A program made the position numbers and the translations under genes. 64,000 nucleotides of DNA from Parachlamydiales bacterium (GTDB lineage Bacteria > Chlamydiota > Chlamydiia > Chlamydiales > JABDDJ01): positions 186,001 to 250,000 of the forward strand of contig JBAZCF010000001.1 of the NCBI GenBank assembly GCA_041671045.1. Reading direction: 5' to 3'. Shown here one piece after another: positions 51,601 through 60,982 of this stretch; position 1 is the first letter of the stretch, and each line of letters starts with the position of its first letter. The notes under the pieces are model-generated. The model saw nothing but the letters and a program-made list of their open reading frames with translations, was not told where the DNA came from and searched no databases.

Positions 51601-54600
51601 TTTTTTAGCTTTTTTTAAAGATTCTTCCATCGTTGTTTTAGGATCTTTGGAAAGCACTGTGGTTTGCATTTCGGCATAGGTTAAGAGAAACTGCCTTGTC
51701 TGTAAGTCAATGTTTTTTAAGCGATCTTTTTCTTCGGGTGTAATGTCCATGGGCAATGTAGAAGGTTCCATCAGGATAAGAAGATCACTAGGAGAGAGTT
51801 TATTATTTTTTATGACAAAAAAGTACGACCAGAAGTTTTCTACAAGTTCATGGATCAGTAGGGGATTTGTACGGTGTGTCAGTGCTAAAGGGGGGATATT
51901 TTCAGGTTTTTTTGCTGCGCGGATGAGGGCTAATAGAAACTCTGGAGAAAGATCTGTGGGGACGGGAATGGAAGTGGGAGGCTTAGAGTCGAAAACGGTG
52001 GAGAAGTAATTACCGCTTCCTTCAACACCTGTCAACAGGTTCTTCATGAAAACACCGACAGTTTCTAATAACTTAGCATTTTCTTCCGGTGTGAGATCAA
52101 ATTCTGCTCTGAGTAATTGAGACGGGGTCGTTTTATTTGTGGAGGGTTTGATTTGCTGGTAGGCTTCGGTAAGTTTGAATGTTGTTTCTAAGCTCTCATA
52201 TTTCTCGGCAGGGGTAAATTTCATCACTGAAGAAGCGCCAAAACCTTCTTGGAGTCTATGGATTTGCAACCTCAATTTTAATGCGAGTGACAATACAGAT
52301 TTAGACGGCATTTTGGGTAGGGTTATCGGAATTTGTTTTTCTATATCCGAGAGCATTTTAAATAATTGAGCGCGTTCTTCGGGACTTGTGGGTGGGTTCT
52401 CTTGAGTGATTTTAGTAAGAAGTTTCTCTGCCTTTAAGCAGTAATTGCGAGATAAACTTGCATCTTTAGTGTTATTTGCCTCTAGAAGCATTTGATTGGC
52501 TAGATATAATGAAGCTGTGAGGGAACATTGCAATGTCCCATCTTTATTTATAGTGATGACTTCAGGTTTAGCAACTTCTGAAAGAGAGGTTTGATCCGGA
52601 TAGACTCCTTTTCTAACTGCATCATAGCTTTGACGATAAGGGATAAGCACAAATTTGCTGAGTCCACTTTCAGTTTCCAATGGTACTATATATTGATCCC
52701 AGTGGCTTCCAAAGTTGTTCTCGCAAAAGATTTCATTCTCTCTTGCAGGGAGACCTAACTTGCCGATTGCCGTTCCATTCAACGTGCATTCCCACTGTTT
52801 TTCTGCCGCTTTTTTGGTGAATTTTAGTGGAGTATTTAGAAGGCGCAATTCGCTTGCGGAACTATTGTCATAAATAACAATCGTGTTAGACGCTGAAGCA
52901 AAGAGGAGGGGGGAGGCCTTAGAGACAGGAGAACCCCCTACAAGGTTCTTAGTGTCCATGGATACTAGTCTTCCTGCTGTATTTTCAGCATTCATATCTA
53001 GACGGAAGGATTCTGCTTCCGTGGGGTTTTCCATTCCTTGCGTAAACACAAAGGTATTTTGTGAGTTAGTAGAGCGCCAAACACCGTATTCAGATAGGAT
53101 CTTTCCGGCCATTGTGGAACTTGCTTCTGCATCTAACGACACAGTCTGGAATATGTATTCTTTTCCCTCTATTTTACGTGTTATTTCAATACGCGATTTT
53201 GGGTCTCCTGATTCCAGTTCCCTAAGGGTAAATTCTTGACCATCATGCGACCACTTAAAAACTGTTTGCTTACCTTCAGAAGAAGATAGTGTAGTGATGT
53301 TTACATCTCCCAGAGCTTGTTTGACATCTTTACGGCTAAGAAGGTGATAAGGGATTTTTCTAGGTTTTTCTTCAACTTCTTCTATGAACTCACCTTTTAA
53401 GAATGTGGAGGGGCTTCGGCTTAAATCTAAAGTTAATTGACGGTTTAGATGGTCTACAGTGGAATAAATGCCAGGAGGTTTAAATGTCCAGGGTTGTAAA
53501 TTTGTAAGTTCTCCTGAGGATACATTAGGAGTTAATCGTAAATAGGTGTTGGTAAGCTCTGCCTGGACTTCGTCATCGTTTAGATGTGCCTCTAGATATT
53601 CTCCTACGTTCTTTTCTAGCCAAGTAACAGCATTTTGGTTTCTTACTGTATTGAATGCAGGGTTTTTTTGGTTGGCCAGTGTATTCCAAGCGGAGAGCAT
53701 GATAGAGAGATCATGAGGAGTTGCATCATCTTTTAGTTTACTTAATCCGCCTTCCATTCCATCTTCGGATAAAAAGCGTTGATATTCTTCCACTAGGTTT
53801 AGATAGACCAAGACCTGTCCGGGTAATGCGAAGCGGTCTATTTTCCAGACGTTATCATCCTGGGATCTTTCAAAATAGGACTCTTTGAAAGCTTCGATTA
53901 ATGTCGTGCCCATTCCGTTTATATTGCCTAGCAATCTATCTCGTAAGATGCCGAGTTTCAACGCATGCGCAACTATGGGGTGTGAATATTCTTCCGGCAG
54001 CATCTTTGCGGTCGTAATATCATCAAAGTCAGTTTTTGATAAATCGCCGTATTTCCTTGCCATTACGATGTTCAGGCCATGTGCTGTATGAACGCGTCCT
54101 TTCCAATTAGGAAGCATGGTATAAGAACTTCCGGCAATTCCTCTTTTCTCCACATCTTCCAGAGCAAAATTCACCTGCTCTAATAACTTTTCCATCACGG
54201 TAATTAGAAACGCCATCTCGGCTACTTTCCCATTTTCAAGGCAATAAGACATGCATTTTTCCAAAGGATCCATTGCATTCACAATATGGGGCAAGTGTTC
54301 CACTAAGCCTTCTTGAGCAACAAAGGGACCGAACATGGACTCTAATAAGAATTTTTGGACATAGTCATTGTTTAAGGTGGCAACATTTTCTATATGGCAA
54401 AGGTAGTCGATCGCGTTGGGGAGTGTCGAGGACCCATAACTTGTACCGTACATTCTATCGGTATCCCCGACAATTTGTCTGATGGACAGCAAGTTTGCTA
54501 AGGTGTCTGAAGGTAAAGCTGTAGGGGATTTTGTGCTTTGCTGTTCTGCGTATTCTGTCCAGCCGCTAAAGGTTCCGTGGTGTCTGCGATCGATGAGGAA

Positions 54601-57600
54601 AGGTGCAAGATCAGATTCATAATGGAACATAACAGGTAGGTGTACTTGACGTTGATTGGTTACACCATTCCCTTGGACGTGTACTTCAGCGATTGTGTCT
54701 CCTCTAGTATTGGTAATTGTCGGAGTTTTTCCATGATGGATTTCTACTTCTCCTTCCCTGAGTATCGAATCGGGGTGTGTTTCCAGAAAGGATTTTTTCT
54801 GATTAGGGTCTTTCAAGGTGAAATTAGGGTCTGAGACGGTTTTATAGTATATGAAGCTGCTTAATAAGCGTTTAGACCATTCCGCACCTTTACTTCCCTC
54901 GGGGATGACTCCAGAGAATACTTTTTCGTTCAAAGATACTTGGGAATTCACCGGTTTTTCATTAACATGAAAAAGTGTGAAATTTCGATGGGTTCTATAG
55001 GAAACATCAATGTTTTGATTCCTCCAAATAAAATCGCCGGCCCCATAATGCAAGTCCTGTATCAGATAGTGAAATGTGGCGGTTAAGTCTCTTTGCGCAT
55101 TTTCACCTAATGAATTCAAGTTTGTCAGGTCTTGAGTAAAATTGAAGTTATATTCGTAGAGAGGAAGGGTATACCGGTCTACAATAAGCATTTCCACGGG
55201 AATATCTTCACTGCCATTTAAATCTTTTATATCGGTCAATAGAACTTCTAAGTGACCTAATGAGAGCTGACTGAAATCAATTTTTATCTGGGCGGGGATA
55301 GGGTCTTGTCCTGCCAGGATGTTGAGGCTTTCAAGTATTTTTCTGGCTTTAGTTACGGTCCCGGGGTCGGTGCTATGCGATGCACTCTGTAAAAGTTCCT
55401 GTACTGAATTTTGAACAAATTGCACTTCTCTTCGCATTAATCCTAAACGAATGGCTTGGGTTTTAATTTGAAGCAGCGAAACATCCCCCGGCGCTCCGGG
55501 TACTCCTAAACGCATGTAGTATTCCCATACAATTTTTTCGAGAGTATCCAATGCATTCGTAGCAATTGCAACTTCTTCCCTGCTGAGATTGCTCCAAGGA
55601 GATGCCACTCCGGTCACTCTTTCAGTACCCATCGGAGGGATGGTCTTAAGCAAGGTAATAGCTTGATCATACCCCCGTTTCATAGCAGCTTTATCTTGGA
55701 CCTGCGCGGCTGACTTAAAGATTGCAGCAGACTCATTAGCCAAAGTTGCTACACTGTTCACGATAGAAGTGGAAAGTTGATTTATATTCTCGACAGCTTC
55801 TAGAGGCGGAAGATCGTCAAGGTCTTCTTCTTTTTCAATGACAAGATTTTCCAGTAACTCATTAGACGGCATATTCAAAGCAGCAAGGTTAGAAAAAGTC
55901 TCCAATTTTCTAAATCTTTCAACAGTATCATCTCTTGGAAGGTTAATCAGTCCCTCGTGAATTACTTTTGCTTTTTCAACAAGTTCCTGAAGTTGAGCTG
56001 GATCCTCCGTATCCTTTACCCTTTCAAAATCTACTAGGAATTGTTGTAGATTTTGATGGATGGTGGAAAATCTAATAATAGGCATTTTGGAAAGTGCCTT
56101 TAAATGGTCTAGTAATTGATTGTGTTGAGAAGGATCACTAAATTTTTCATATTGAAGCTCTAGTGGAGGCAAAGAATCTAATTTTTTTCCAATTTGCTTG
56201 GATTTTTCTAAAAAATTACTATATTCAGCAGGGCTGTATTGAGTGTGATTTTTTCGGAAATCTTCTAAAAGGTCTTTGATCTCATGATGAAGTTCTGTAT
56301 CTGCAATAACGTAGAGTGACTGTTCAAGGGCTGAGAGCTTATCGATTAAGTCCGCCTGAGTAGCCTCTCTTAAAGCATCATTGTAATCATTGTCCATTTG
56401 TTCAGCAGTGTACTCTTTGCGCTGATCTGCCGTAAGTAGGTTGGAAAGCTGGTTGGATGCTCTGAAAAGATTAACCAAGGGCATGTACTCATCCGGAAAG
56501 ACCGTCTGCGGGTCGATCATATGAATGAGCCCGTTATATTCTCCCGGAGATACTTTAGGCAATAACAATGGAGAAATAACTAACCGCGTTGCTGTGGTTT
56601 TAAAATTTTTAATATAGATGCTTATGTCTTTGATGCTTGTATCGAATGCTGTGCGTGTGAAATGTTTATTTGACATTGCTCTAAAGAATTTCTCTAGGGC
56701 AGCATCGTCCACTAACGCAAGCAACCTTTCGCTGATCTCTTTGAATTGGTTGTCATTAATGAGCGTGTCCAATTCAGCTTCCAGTTTTGTTACCTCTGCA
56801 AGCTTTCCAAGGGGGTCTGCTTTTTCTAAGGCACTTTTGGTGGTTGCCAGCACACTATTAATTTCCGCAATGGCTTTTTCTTTTTGTATGGAAGGTTGTT
56901 CGTAGTGAGCAATAGAACTTTGGAGTTTAGGATATTCTTCGTTCCAATGTGCTTCTGCTTGTGAGACGTCTAAGGTGCCAATAGAATATGTAGCCTTGGT
57001 TTTTTGCACGGAAATGTCTGATAGAGGAGCTAAAGAAATTGGAATTGTGGTGGCAGTAGGTCTATTCAATGCTGCCATATTGCCTTCAAGACTTGTTTTG
57101 CGTATCCCTTCACCAAGACCAGCTATCTTCAGTTCGCATTTTTCTTGCAAAGCTAATAAACGAGGAGGAACAAGTATGGTTGCTTTGGGATCCCCTATGA
57201 TGGCGGGGGCTATTTTGGTGCTGGCATGCTTAATTTGCGCTAAGCAATCTTTATAGATGCGCAGTTGTTCTATTAAGGGGGTTTTAGCTGTAATTTGGTC
57301 CATTTGTCTTTTGACGGATGTTTCTGTCATGACATAGAGGAGAGAGGATTTTTCGAAGCTTGTAAGCTTTTGGTTTTCCTCTGTAAGCAGGCTATCCATC
57401 CATTTGATATGGCGTTGTTCAGCTGTTTTAGAGGCTGTGATCGTTGGTTTAGAGTCGGTAGGGTTTTGTACTCTTGCGTTTTCAGCAAGAGGAAGTTCTA
57501 CTTCATCGTATAAATCAAAACCCACACCGGCTCCGTCGTCCTGAATATCCTGCTCCCGCATAGCAGCCGGTCCTGGTATAGCCTGCTTAGGAAATGAAAA

Positions 57601-58659
57601 TAGCGGTTGATCTTCTTCATTTGTTTCAATATTTAATAAATTTATCAGCCTATCAAAGGTCATAGCTTGTGCTGGAGTTTTCTCTTTATTTGCTGGTGGT
57701 AGAGCAACCCCTAGGCTATTTAGATCTTCCCGTTTCTTCTCTTCGACTATCTCAGAAAAAGTCTCATCTTTCTTGGCAAAGGCAGGCAACCCTTTTTGCG
57801 GGTCTGAGGGAAGAAGCAAGTTGAGGAAGGGATGGATGAAATTGTCTGTAAGTACATTTCTGCTCATTTCGATTTTGCGGGTCTGCAAAGGATTGATTTT
57901 TTTCCCTGCTTCAGGGGAATCGCAATAAATATCTACAAAAAACTCATTATTTACTTTGTAATAGCGGACCATCACCGGCTGTAAATTCTCCTCACTGTTT
58001 ATGTAGCCTGTGGCAAAAATAAACTCTTCTCCATTAGCCATTCCTTTAATTTTCCCTGCCCATTCATGGGAGAGATGAAGTATTTCCTTAGAGGGATCTT
58101 TGGATAATAGGGCAACTTCTATAGTTTTTGTGTTATCGAGAGTTTGCGTCAGCTTTTGGTTTAGATCCCCGGCGCGGTCTTTTGATAATAGTGATTGCCC
58201 TGCGGATAAAGATTTGCGCAGTGTGCGGAAATCTTGCTTGATGATTTGACTAGGTAAGCGCTGGCCTTTAGGGGGAAATTTCTCTTTATCATAGAAAAGA
58301 TGTTTTATGGTGGAAAAAACTTTGTGGAATAACTTAAAGAACTTGTTCTGGAGTATCTTTTCTTTTATGACTGTAACTTCTTTGCTGTCAGCTTCTTGTG
58401 TATTTCCAACACTTGCGACATAAAACTGAGAATTTCCTATTTTTAAGCGGTACTGATGTTCTCCTACGAGAGTAACTTTTAGATTTCTTTTTTTGTTCGT
58501 ATCATTGGGGATGATGTTTTGTGTTTCAAGGTATTTAACTATATTCTCCACTTCATTAATGTGAATGTTGTCAGTTAATTTCTTGTTTTTATTGTCAACT
58601 ATATCAATATTATATCTGCTTGAAATACCATCAGGTAATAAAGGTTCATAGCTAGACAT
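45694..58659 (-). CDS. Giant protein (4321 aa) with a C-terminal helicase/SecA-like ATPase region (DUF3638-like)
   Basis: A single uninterrupted 12,966-bp frame. Residues 1-3000 have no recognised domain: helical, with coiled-coil stretches (notably ~2440-2510) and no signal peptide or membrane helix. From ~3110 to ~3800 motifs of P-loop translocases appear in the right order: a P-loop variant LLMGAGKTST (Lys3145), the Walker-B-like TDEID (3304-3308), GFTGTAT (3610-3616; compare GMTGTA of SecA), TRGTHFSIP (Arg3761) and RARKLG with an Arg-finger-like position (~3790). The P-loop context (QFENLDTALSQ...LLMGAGKTS...P) resembles the DUF3638 domain known from large eukaryotic proteins and some chlamydiae. 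A Glu/Gln-rich linker (~4055-4085) precedes a C-terminal domain. Monocistronic. AAAGG precedes the ATG. Role unknown; possibly an effector or a protein/nucleic-acid translocase. Confidence 0.82.
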   Translation of the reverse strand: MSSYEPLLPDGISSRYNIDIVDNKNKKLTDNIHINEVENIVKYLETQNIIPNDTNKKRNLKVTLVGEHQYRLKIGNSQFYVASVGNTQEADSKEVTVIKEKILQNKFFKLFHKVFSTIKHLFYDKEKFPPKGQRLPSQIIKQDFRTLRKSLSAGQSLLSKDRAGDLNQKLTQTLDNTKTIEVALLSKDPSKEILHLSHEWAGKIKGMANGEEFIFATGYINSEENLQPVMVRYYKVNNEFFVDIYCDSPEAGKKINPLQTRKIEMSRNVLTDNFIHPFLNLLLPSDPQKGLPAFAKKDETFSEIVEEKKREDLNSLGVALPPANKEKTPAQAMTFDRLINLLNIETNEEDQPLFSFPKQAIPGPAAMREQDIQDDGAGVGFDLYDEVELPLAENARVQNPTDSKPTITASKTAEQRHIKWMDSLLTEENQKLTSFEKSSLLYVMTETSVKRQMDQITAKTPLIEQLRIYKDCLAQIKHASTKIAPAIIGDPKATILVPPRLLALQEKCELKIAGLGEGIRKTSLEGNMAALNRPTATTIPISLAPLSDISVQKTKATYSIGTLDVSQAEAHWNEEYPKLQSSIAHYEQPSIQKEKAIAEINSVLATTKSALEKADPLGKLAEVTKLEAELDTLINDNQFKEISERLLALVDDAALEKFFRAMSNKHFTRTAFDTSIKDISIYIKNFKTTATRLVISPLLLPKVSPGEYNGLIHMIDPQTVFPDEYMPLVNLFRASNQLSNLLTADQRKEYTAEQMDNDYNDALREATQADLIDKLSALEQSLYVIADTELHHEIKDLLEDFRKNHTQYSPAEYSNFLEKSKQIGKKLDSLPPLELQYEKFSDPSQHNQLLDHLKALSKMPIIRFSTIHQNLQQFLVDFERVKDTEDPAQLQELVEKAKVIHEGLINLPRDDTVERFRKLETFSNLAALNMPSNELLENLVIEKEEDLDDLPPLEAVENINQLSTSIVNSVATLANESAAIFKSAAQVQDKAAMKRGYDQAITLLKTIPPMGTERVTGVASPWSNLSREEVAIATNALDTLEKIVWEYYMRLGVPGAPGDVSLLQIKTQAIRLGLMRREVQFVQNSVQELLQSASHSTDPGTVTKARKILESLNILAGQDPIPAQIKIDFSQLSLGHLEVLLTDIKDLNGSEDIPVEMLIVDRYTLPLYEYNFNFTQDLTNLNSLGENAQRDLTATFHYLIQDLHYGAGDFIWRNQNIDVSYRTHRNFTLFHVNEKPVNSQVSLNEKVFSGVIPEGSKGAEWSKRLLSSFIYYKTVSDPNFTLKDPNQKKSFLETHPDSILREGEVEIHHGKTPTITNTRGDTIAEVHVQGNGVTNQRQVHLPVMFHYESDLAPFLIDRRHHGTFSGWTEYAEQQSTKSPTALPSDTLANLLSIRQIVGDTDRMYGTSYGSSTLPNAIDYLCHIENVATLNNDYVQKFLLESMFGPFVAQEGLVEHLPHIVNAMDPLEKCMSYCLENGKVAEMAFLITVMEKLLEQVNFALEDVEKRGIAGSSYTMLPNWKGRVHTAHGLNIVMARKYGDLSKTDFDDITTAKMLPEEYSHPIVAHALKLGILRDRLLGNINGMGTTLIEAFKESYFERSQDDNVWKIDRFALPGQVLVYLNLVEEYQRFLSEDGMEGGLSKLKDDATPHDLSIMLSAWNTLANQKNPAFNTVRNQNAVTWLEKNVGEYLEAHLNDDEVQAELTNTYLRLTPNVSSGELTNLQPWTFKPPGIYSTVDHLNRQLTLDLSRSPSTFLKGEFIEEVEEKPRKIPYHLLSRKDVKQALGDVNITTLSSSEGKQTVFKWSHDGQEFTLRELESGDPKSRIEITRKIEGKEYIFQTVSLDAEASSTMAGKILSEYGVWRSTNSQNTFVFTQGMENPTEAESFRLDMNAENTAGRLVSMDTKNLVGGSPVSKASPLLFASASNTIVIYDNSSASELRLLNTPLKFTKKAAEKQWECTLNGTAIGKLGLPARENEIFCENNFGSHWDQYIVPLETESGLSKFVLIPYRQSYDAVRKGVYPDQTSLSEVAKPEVITINKDGTLQCSLTASLYLANQMLLEANNTKDASLSRNYCLKAEKLLTKITQENPPTSPEERAQLFKMLSDIEKQIPITLPKMPSKSVLSLALKLRLQIHRLQEGFGASSVMKFTPAEKYESLETTFKLTEAYQQIKPSTNKTTPSQLLRAEFDLTPEENAKLLETVGVFMKNLLTGVEGSGNYFSTVFDSKPPTSIPVPTDLSPEFLLALIRAAKKPENIPPLALTHRTNPLLIHELVENFWSYFFVIKNNKLSPSDLLILMEPSTLPMDITPEEKDRLKNIDLQTRQFLLTYAEMQTTVLSKDPKTTMEESLKKAKKEFDDSMSSPATKEMLDKMKSNAHPLAGLIDRFTSEMKNLKVETTTQKVGEKDVTVVDINALVKQVNSLKTAIYNVRSEVYRTKEAAKNFLSDLTTAYNHLDNEKQTISKQLERLQNSLNISTDEETKKDLEIQIEEYKENLKKVEGKIDELNASSNQDPISNKSVSKKEILKNIQSYQKNIQTLEDTYTTIKLQEEGIEKFLDKAKSSQIALLKLAQIEVIFDQIENDNFVTDPHFKMPSGDSEKALAKEFLREMKDNPQVFQEDKIGVIRWAINELGLIRGAKFLWNMYKIDQSGVTETAEKFTTALAGILVTSNALMDEKHVEANRSSQTPLSLNPIEDFDEALASSYLNDTEIEQFKEKLASTPKNERKAFLKELSNVMKVSEKMASEMMQTSNAIQSINSNSSQIRRNTVPKQMNAIPFPNTAQKLRMTEAQLKEFTSLFPSTVKPSKILELIEIFSQDKSLEAMIAEIPSTYWTEDLTPYILGIRDMRSSLGKEQIKEIAAIGRSNIADLLEGFQTIYKQWQEQQHKNLIQNLIKETVPTSSESSDSQYSKDLTTALNNLEDNNPLPINNVITAASLPKVYEKFQNLVLTKEQTLTSLSADAIQTIKSCPFQNLPKELQQLRALKATDEEILQQALYLNSRNKLSNLPELENQLIHYCVESAALKTLVSGQNNAKASLTRLVELAQLRKELSTFQPQSKDRVAALKKLDALEKEWRAESGRLIDYLDRCQSTLELENIPESLKPHLKTIVYLQHLVGIVLRQDQFENLDTALSQNATVLTLLMGAGKTSTLMPFLLGILLQMGHNVVGVLPREQFGADMKQLDETTRSILQYAGQEFLFARDQLKLPISEATLAVLSQRCASFLESCATQDKYILTTAESKASLDDKIAELEIQQAKLLDKVKNLKPKDEDKKSELFNQIKRTESALGMLYRVQGVFENPMTRVLTDEIDYILRSNYSVNAEMGQKTAPPPLFTQPVHQLFSIIRDSENPAISNLNTLLLSNEQISLNNKESIDMALQAIADEWLQKYGEHLPESFRTKGSNENNQLLNWFSGGPFPELLFRDLDSVSADTLFIARAALHQALRTCLGFKIGLNTNFDPNAEALGVPATQGATNATTKYSDVLMQLCVSQMIATYKPQGEEYVTATASKVIISLRNTKAQLEKDLEETPTKTWLEKEIKLYEEAITNLNSVYEKKNEQQEPMAHNLEGKEPWKVLVRQTFSEALTSSGLVYTSTTQIQRPVQAAFWGSNLIGFTGTATRNISHLVTATGCETAMDNVTKTGKSSTAEVIYRIAASLPQGLDTVLGTYPSDRNQQLGLLIEKAKDKNERFIINQAGICDHITAQELVKKLHTESLRPIVHVDVTTKRKSVWINGNFKELDKLTPKEMKQVEEEGLFYYHTQHTRGTHFSIPIGSEGTIFLSPTVNANDRDQAFYRARKLGVGHTVKPYISEKDNSTFQQEHKLAGNAQLKHLLKKNHEQTYQDEADEAKDAYIIRITAPLVKAGDRIRRRLRTEYAMESPSETRGLAPKLIDEKLKPQHICSEIIDVFQAIYSNDTSTTAYMGSLRSQGKKGLSVDTPDYLRGQITNRQNKLLEIQSGLTNALFNYPPFKEDEKLQSDVKNLLSKLEDTDLSVKDKLDQLNTVARIQRYPLVLFLDAFEELFTAGSELKNEIERIKTQAAKIKTELKPTIATAAQSAQTSESEAEAEEQQEQEIQSTSEEAANNNRDQNGRKFFSAVDDDVFNSIDMEQKNDFRKAIPIAFDVHVRNGKKTFAKIGINLWSDRCVLSERLAAQLKHNPLNLKNVALLFAENDTGDLRIVMCDLLSEGNYILSEHNASQFTQVNPQNRTFKPINFSLFLPAANATGDLELNFLGSARAMKGLKDQVLNDYDESQFYYQAEAFIALLHIGFANMTADQYEVTAAYFAKQSPEIQKDIEDSLKKHLGSVNPELFIRAMQKIKGGAPL

Positions 58660-58935
58660 AATATTTACCTTTTTATATAAGTTCTATTTTAGTTTAAAAC
58701 TAATATTGTTTAATTTTCAAATTAAAGAGTTTATTAATACCATCAATAAACGGATTATTAATGTATTAATTTTAAAGAGGGACTCTTGCATTTTTTTTGG
58801 GACCGGGAATTTAATAAGGCTGTATATAAGCAATTTCATATTCAGTAAATATACTTGAATTAATTGCTCTGGGGAAATATGCTTTAGGTTGAATAAACTC
58901 TATGAACTTCTGTATATTTTTAGTTTCAACTCGAC

Positions 58936-60231
58936 ATGCAATCATCCCAAGCCTCTAAAAAACCTCGCATCTACGATTTTGCTAAGCATCAAATCGACCA
59001 AGGACTTATTGATCCTGATGCCTTATTCGTCGTTAAACGCCTGCGTGAAACTGGGTATTCAGCATACCTAGTCGGTGGCAGCGTCCGCGACCTGCTTTTA
59101 AAGAAAACCCCCAAAGATTACGACATTTCTACTTCAGCACGACCTGAAGAGGTAAAAAAAGTTTTCGGTAGATCCTGCCTGCTGATAGGGAAGAGATTCC
59201 GGCTAGCGCATGTCCGTTTTGGACATAAAATTATGGAAGTTTCGACATTCCGTTCAGGCGAAAATGAAAATGACCTTATCGTCCATGATAACAAATGGGG
59301 GACAGAGGAAGAAGACGTTATCCGCCGCGACTTCACTATCAATGGTCTATTTCTTGACCCGCATTCAATGGAAGTTATCGACTATGTGGGAGGGTGGGAA
59401 GACCTTCAGGAACATACTTTACGGACAATCGGCGATCCGATGATACGTTTTAAGCAAGATCCGGTCAGAATGATACGACTCTTAAAGTTCCAAGCAAGAT
59501 TTGGATTTAAAGCGAACGATAATTGCATTAAAGCGCTCAGGAAATGTTCTCATGACATTACAAAAAGTGCTCCTGCGCGTGTATTGGAAGAGTTTTTCCG
59601 TATGCTGGAATCGGGAGCGTCTGCACCATTCTTCAAATTAATGGCCGATACAGGCCTCTTAGAACTCATCTTTCCTGGCCTGAACCACTTTTTGCAGGGA
59701 CCTTATGGCGTCGAAGTCTTAGAGTTTCTAGAGAAGGCGGATGAATATAATAAGAAAGACCTAAAGCGTCCTCTAGATCGTGGTGTTTTGACTGCCTGCC
59801 TGATCTATCCGATCCTTGAAAGGGAAATTGAAACACAATTTTTAGACCGTGACCATTTGCCGCATATTGGCGAGATACTTCACCTGACCGATGCGATGGT
59901 GGATGGTGTCGTTATATCCTCTTTTTCACATTTTCCAAAGCGGATCAGCTCGATTGCTTCATTCGTTGTGTCTTCTCAATATCGTATGACACCGTTATCC
60001 GGAAAGAAACATCACCGTTCCAAATTAATGCAGAACAAGGAATTTCTTCTTGCGCTGCAATTTTTAAAAATAAGGTCTCAGGTGAACCAGGAGCTAGAAG
60101 AAGACTACCGCTCTTGGCGTAATGCACACCATTTATTAGAGCATCCAGGATCAGAACACCGGCATCAAACTCCGCATTCTCCTCGGCAACGTAACCACGG
60201 GCAGAGGCAAGCCGATGTCAAACCACAATGA
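58936..60231 (+). CDS. pcnB: Poly(A) polymerase / tRNA nucleotidyltransferase family protein
   Basis: 431 residues. Nucleotidyltransferase motif YLVGGSVRDLLL with the metal-binding Asp61-x-Asp63 (KDYDIS). The segment LLIGKRFRLAHVRFG is the feature that separates bacterial poly(A) polymerases from CCA-adding enzymes. RRDFTINGLF, and a basic tail (HRHQTPHSPRQRNH) for RNA binding. It adds 3' A tails that promote RNA decay. The alpha/beta hydrolase gene starts inside its last codons. In Chlamydia trachomatis pcnB also sits next to lpxB. Confidence 0.93.
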   Translation: MQSSQASKKPRIYDFAKHQIDQGLIDPDALFVVKRLRETGYSAYLVGGSVRDLLLKKTPKDYDISTSARPEEVKKVFGRSCLLIGKRFRLAHVRFGHKIMEVSTFRSGENENDLIVHDNKWGTEEEDVIRRDFTINGLFLDPHSMEVIDYVGGWEDLQEHTLRTIGDPMIRFKQDPVRMIRLLKFQARFGFKANDNCIKALRKCSHDITKSAPARVLEEFFRMLESGASAPFFKLMADTGLLELIFPGLNHFLQGPYGVEVLEFLEKADEYNKKDLKRPLDRGVLTACLIYPILEREIETQFLDRDHLPHIGEILHLTDAMVDGVVISSFSHFPKRISSIASFVVSSQYRMTPLSGKKHHRSKLMQNKEFLLALQFLKIRSQVNQELEEDYRSWRNAHHLLEHPGSEHRHQTPHSPRQRNHGQRQADVKPQ

Positions 60232-60964
60232 CACGCCGCTAGAGTTATTTCATCGAGGACTTCCTTTTGATCATGGGGCTTGCCCTACCCTGCTTTATTT
60301 TGCTGCAGGGGGAAAAGAAAGTTTAAATGAGGAGCCTTTCTGCCAACCCGTTGATCTATTCCTAGACGGAAAAACTCGCATACTTACAGTAGACCTTCCC
60401 TTTCATGGCGAAGGATACGATAAAATGAAAGCAATGGGGCTTTGGGCTCTTTCACTTGTTGCAGAGGATGATTTTATAGGAAGATTCATCACGCAGGTCG
60501 GACAGCTATTGGACAAATTGAAATCTGAAGGATTGATTAATCCTTCAAAATTTGCTGTAGCAGGCCTTTCCCGAGGGGGATTTCTCGCAACACTTGCCGC
60601 TGCCGAAATTCCATGGTTGAACAATGTCTTAGCGTTTGCCCCAGTCACAGTTTTGCCTAAATTAGAAGGCTTTGAAAAGCTATCGGACAATAAGATTGTA
60701 CAAAAGTGGTCCCTGTCACATAAAGCAGAGCTTCTAGCACAAAAGAAGATACGCTACTATATTGGAAATTACGATACGCGCGTAGATACGGACTCCTGCT
60801 ATTCTCTTGTAAGAAATATTGTGCGTAAAGGCAAAGCGGCCAGTTTGAGAACAGTCGATACAGAACTCGTTATTTATCCTTCAGTTGGGCAGAAAGGACA
60901 TGGGACACCTCCGCATATTTTTGAGGCAGGGATCACTTGGCTGAAAGGATTTCTTGAATATTAG
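60215..60964 (+). CDS. Alpha/beta hydrolase fold protein (249 aa)
   Basis: Nucleophile elbow AGLSRGGF with Ser119, an oxyanion-side LTVDLPFHGEG, an acidic candidate in YIGNYDTRVD and a His in GQKGHGTPP near the end, in the order of a serine hydrolase triad. The substrate is unknown. It starts 17 nt before the pcnB stop (GAGG upstream), so it is translated from the same message, and it is followed by the GT2 gene after 18 nt. Cytosolic: no signal peptide. Confidence 0.8.
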   Translation: MSNHNDTPLELFHRGLPFDHGACPTLLYFAAGGKESLNEEPFCQPVDLFLDGKTRILTVDLPFHGEGYDKMKAMGLWALSLVAEDDFIGRFITQVGQLLDKLKSEGLINPSKFAVAGLSRGGFLATLAAAEIPWLNNVLAFAPVTVLPKLEGFEKLSDNKIVQKWSLSHKAELLAQKKIRYYIGNYDTRVDTDSCYSLVRNIVRKGKAASLRTVDTELVIYPSVGQKGHGTPPHIFEAGITWLKGFLEY

Positions 60965-60982
60965 AAAAATTAGGTGAGGGAT

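Noticed and set aside
58889..59071. A 60-codon plus-strand ORF overlapping the start of pcnB
   Set aside because: It is a frame shadow: no ribosome site, and the overlapping pcnB frame is strongly supported by family motifs.
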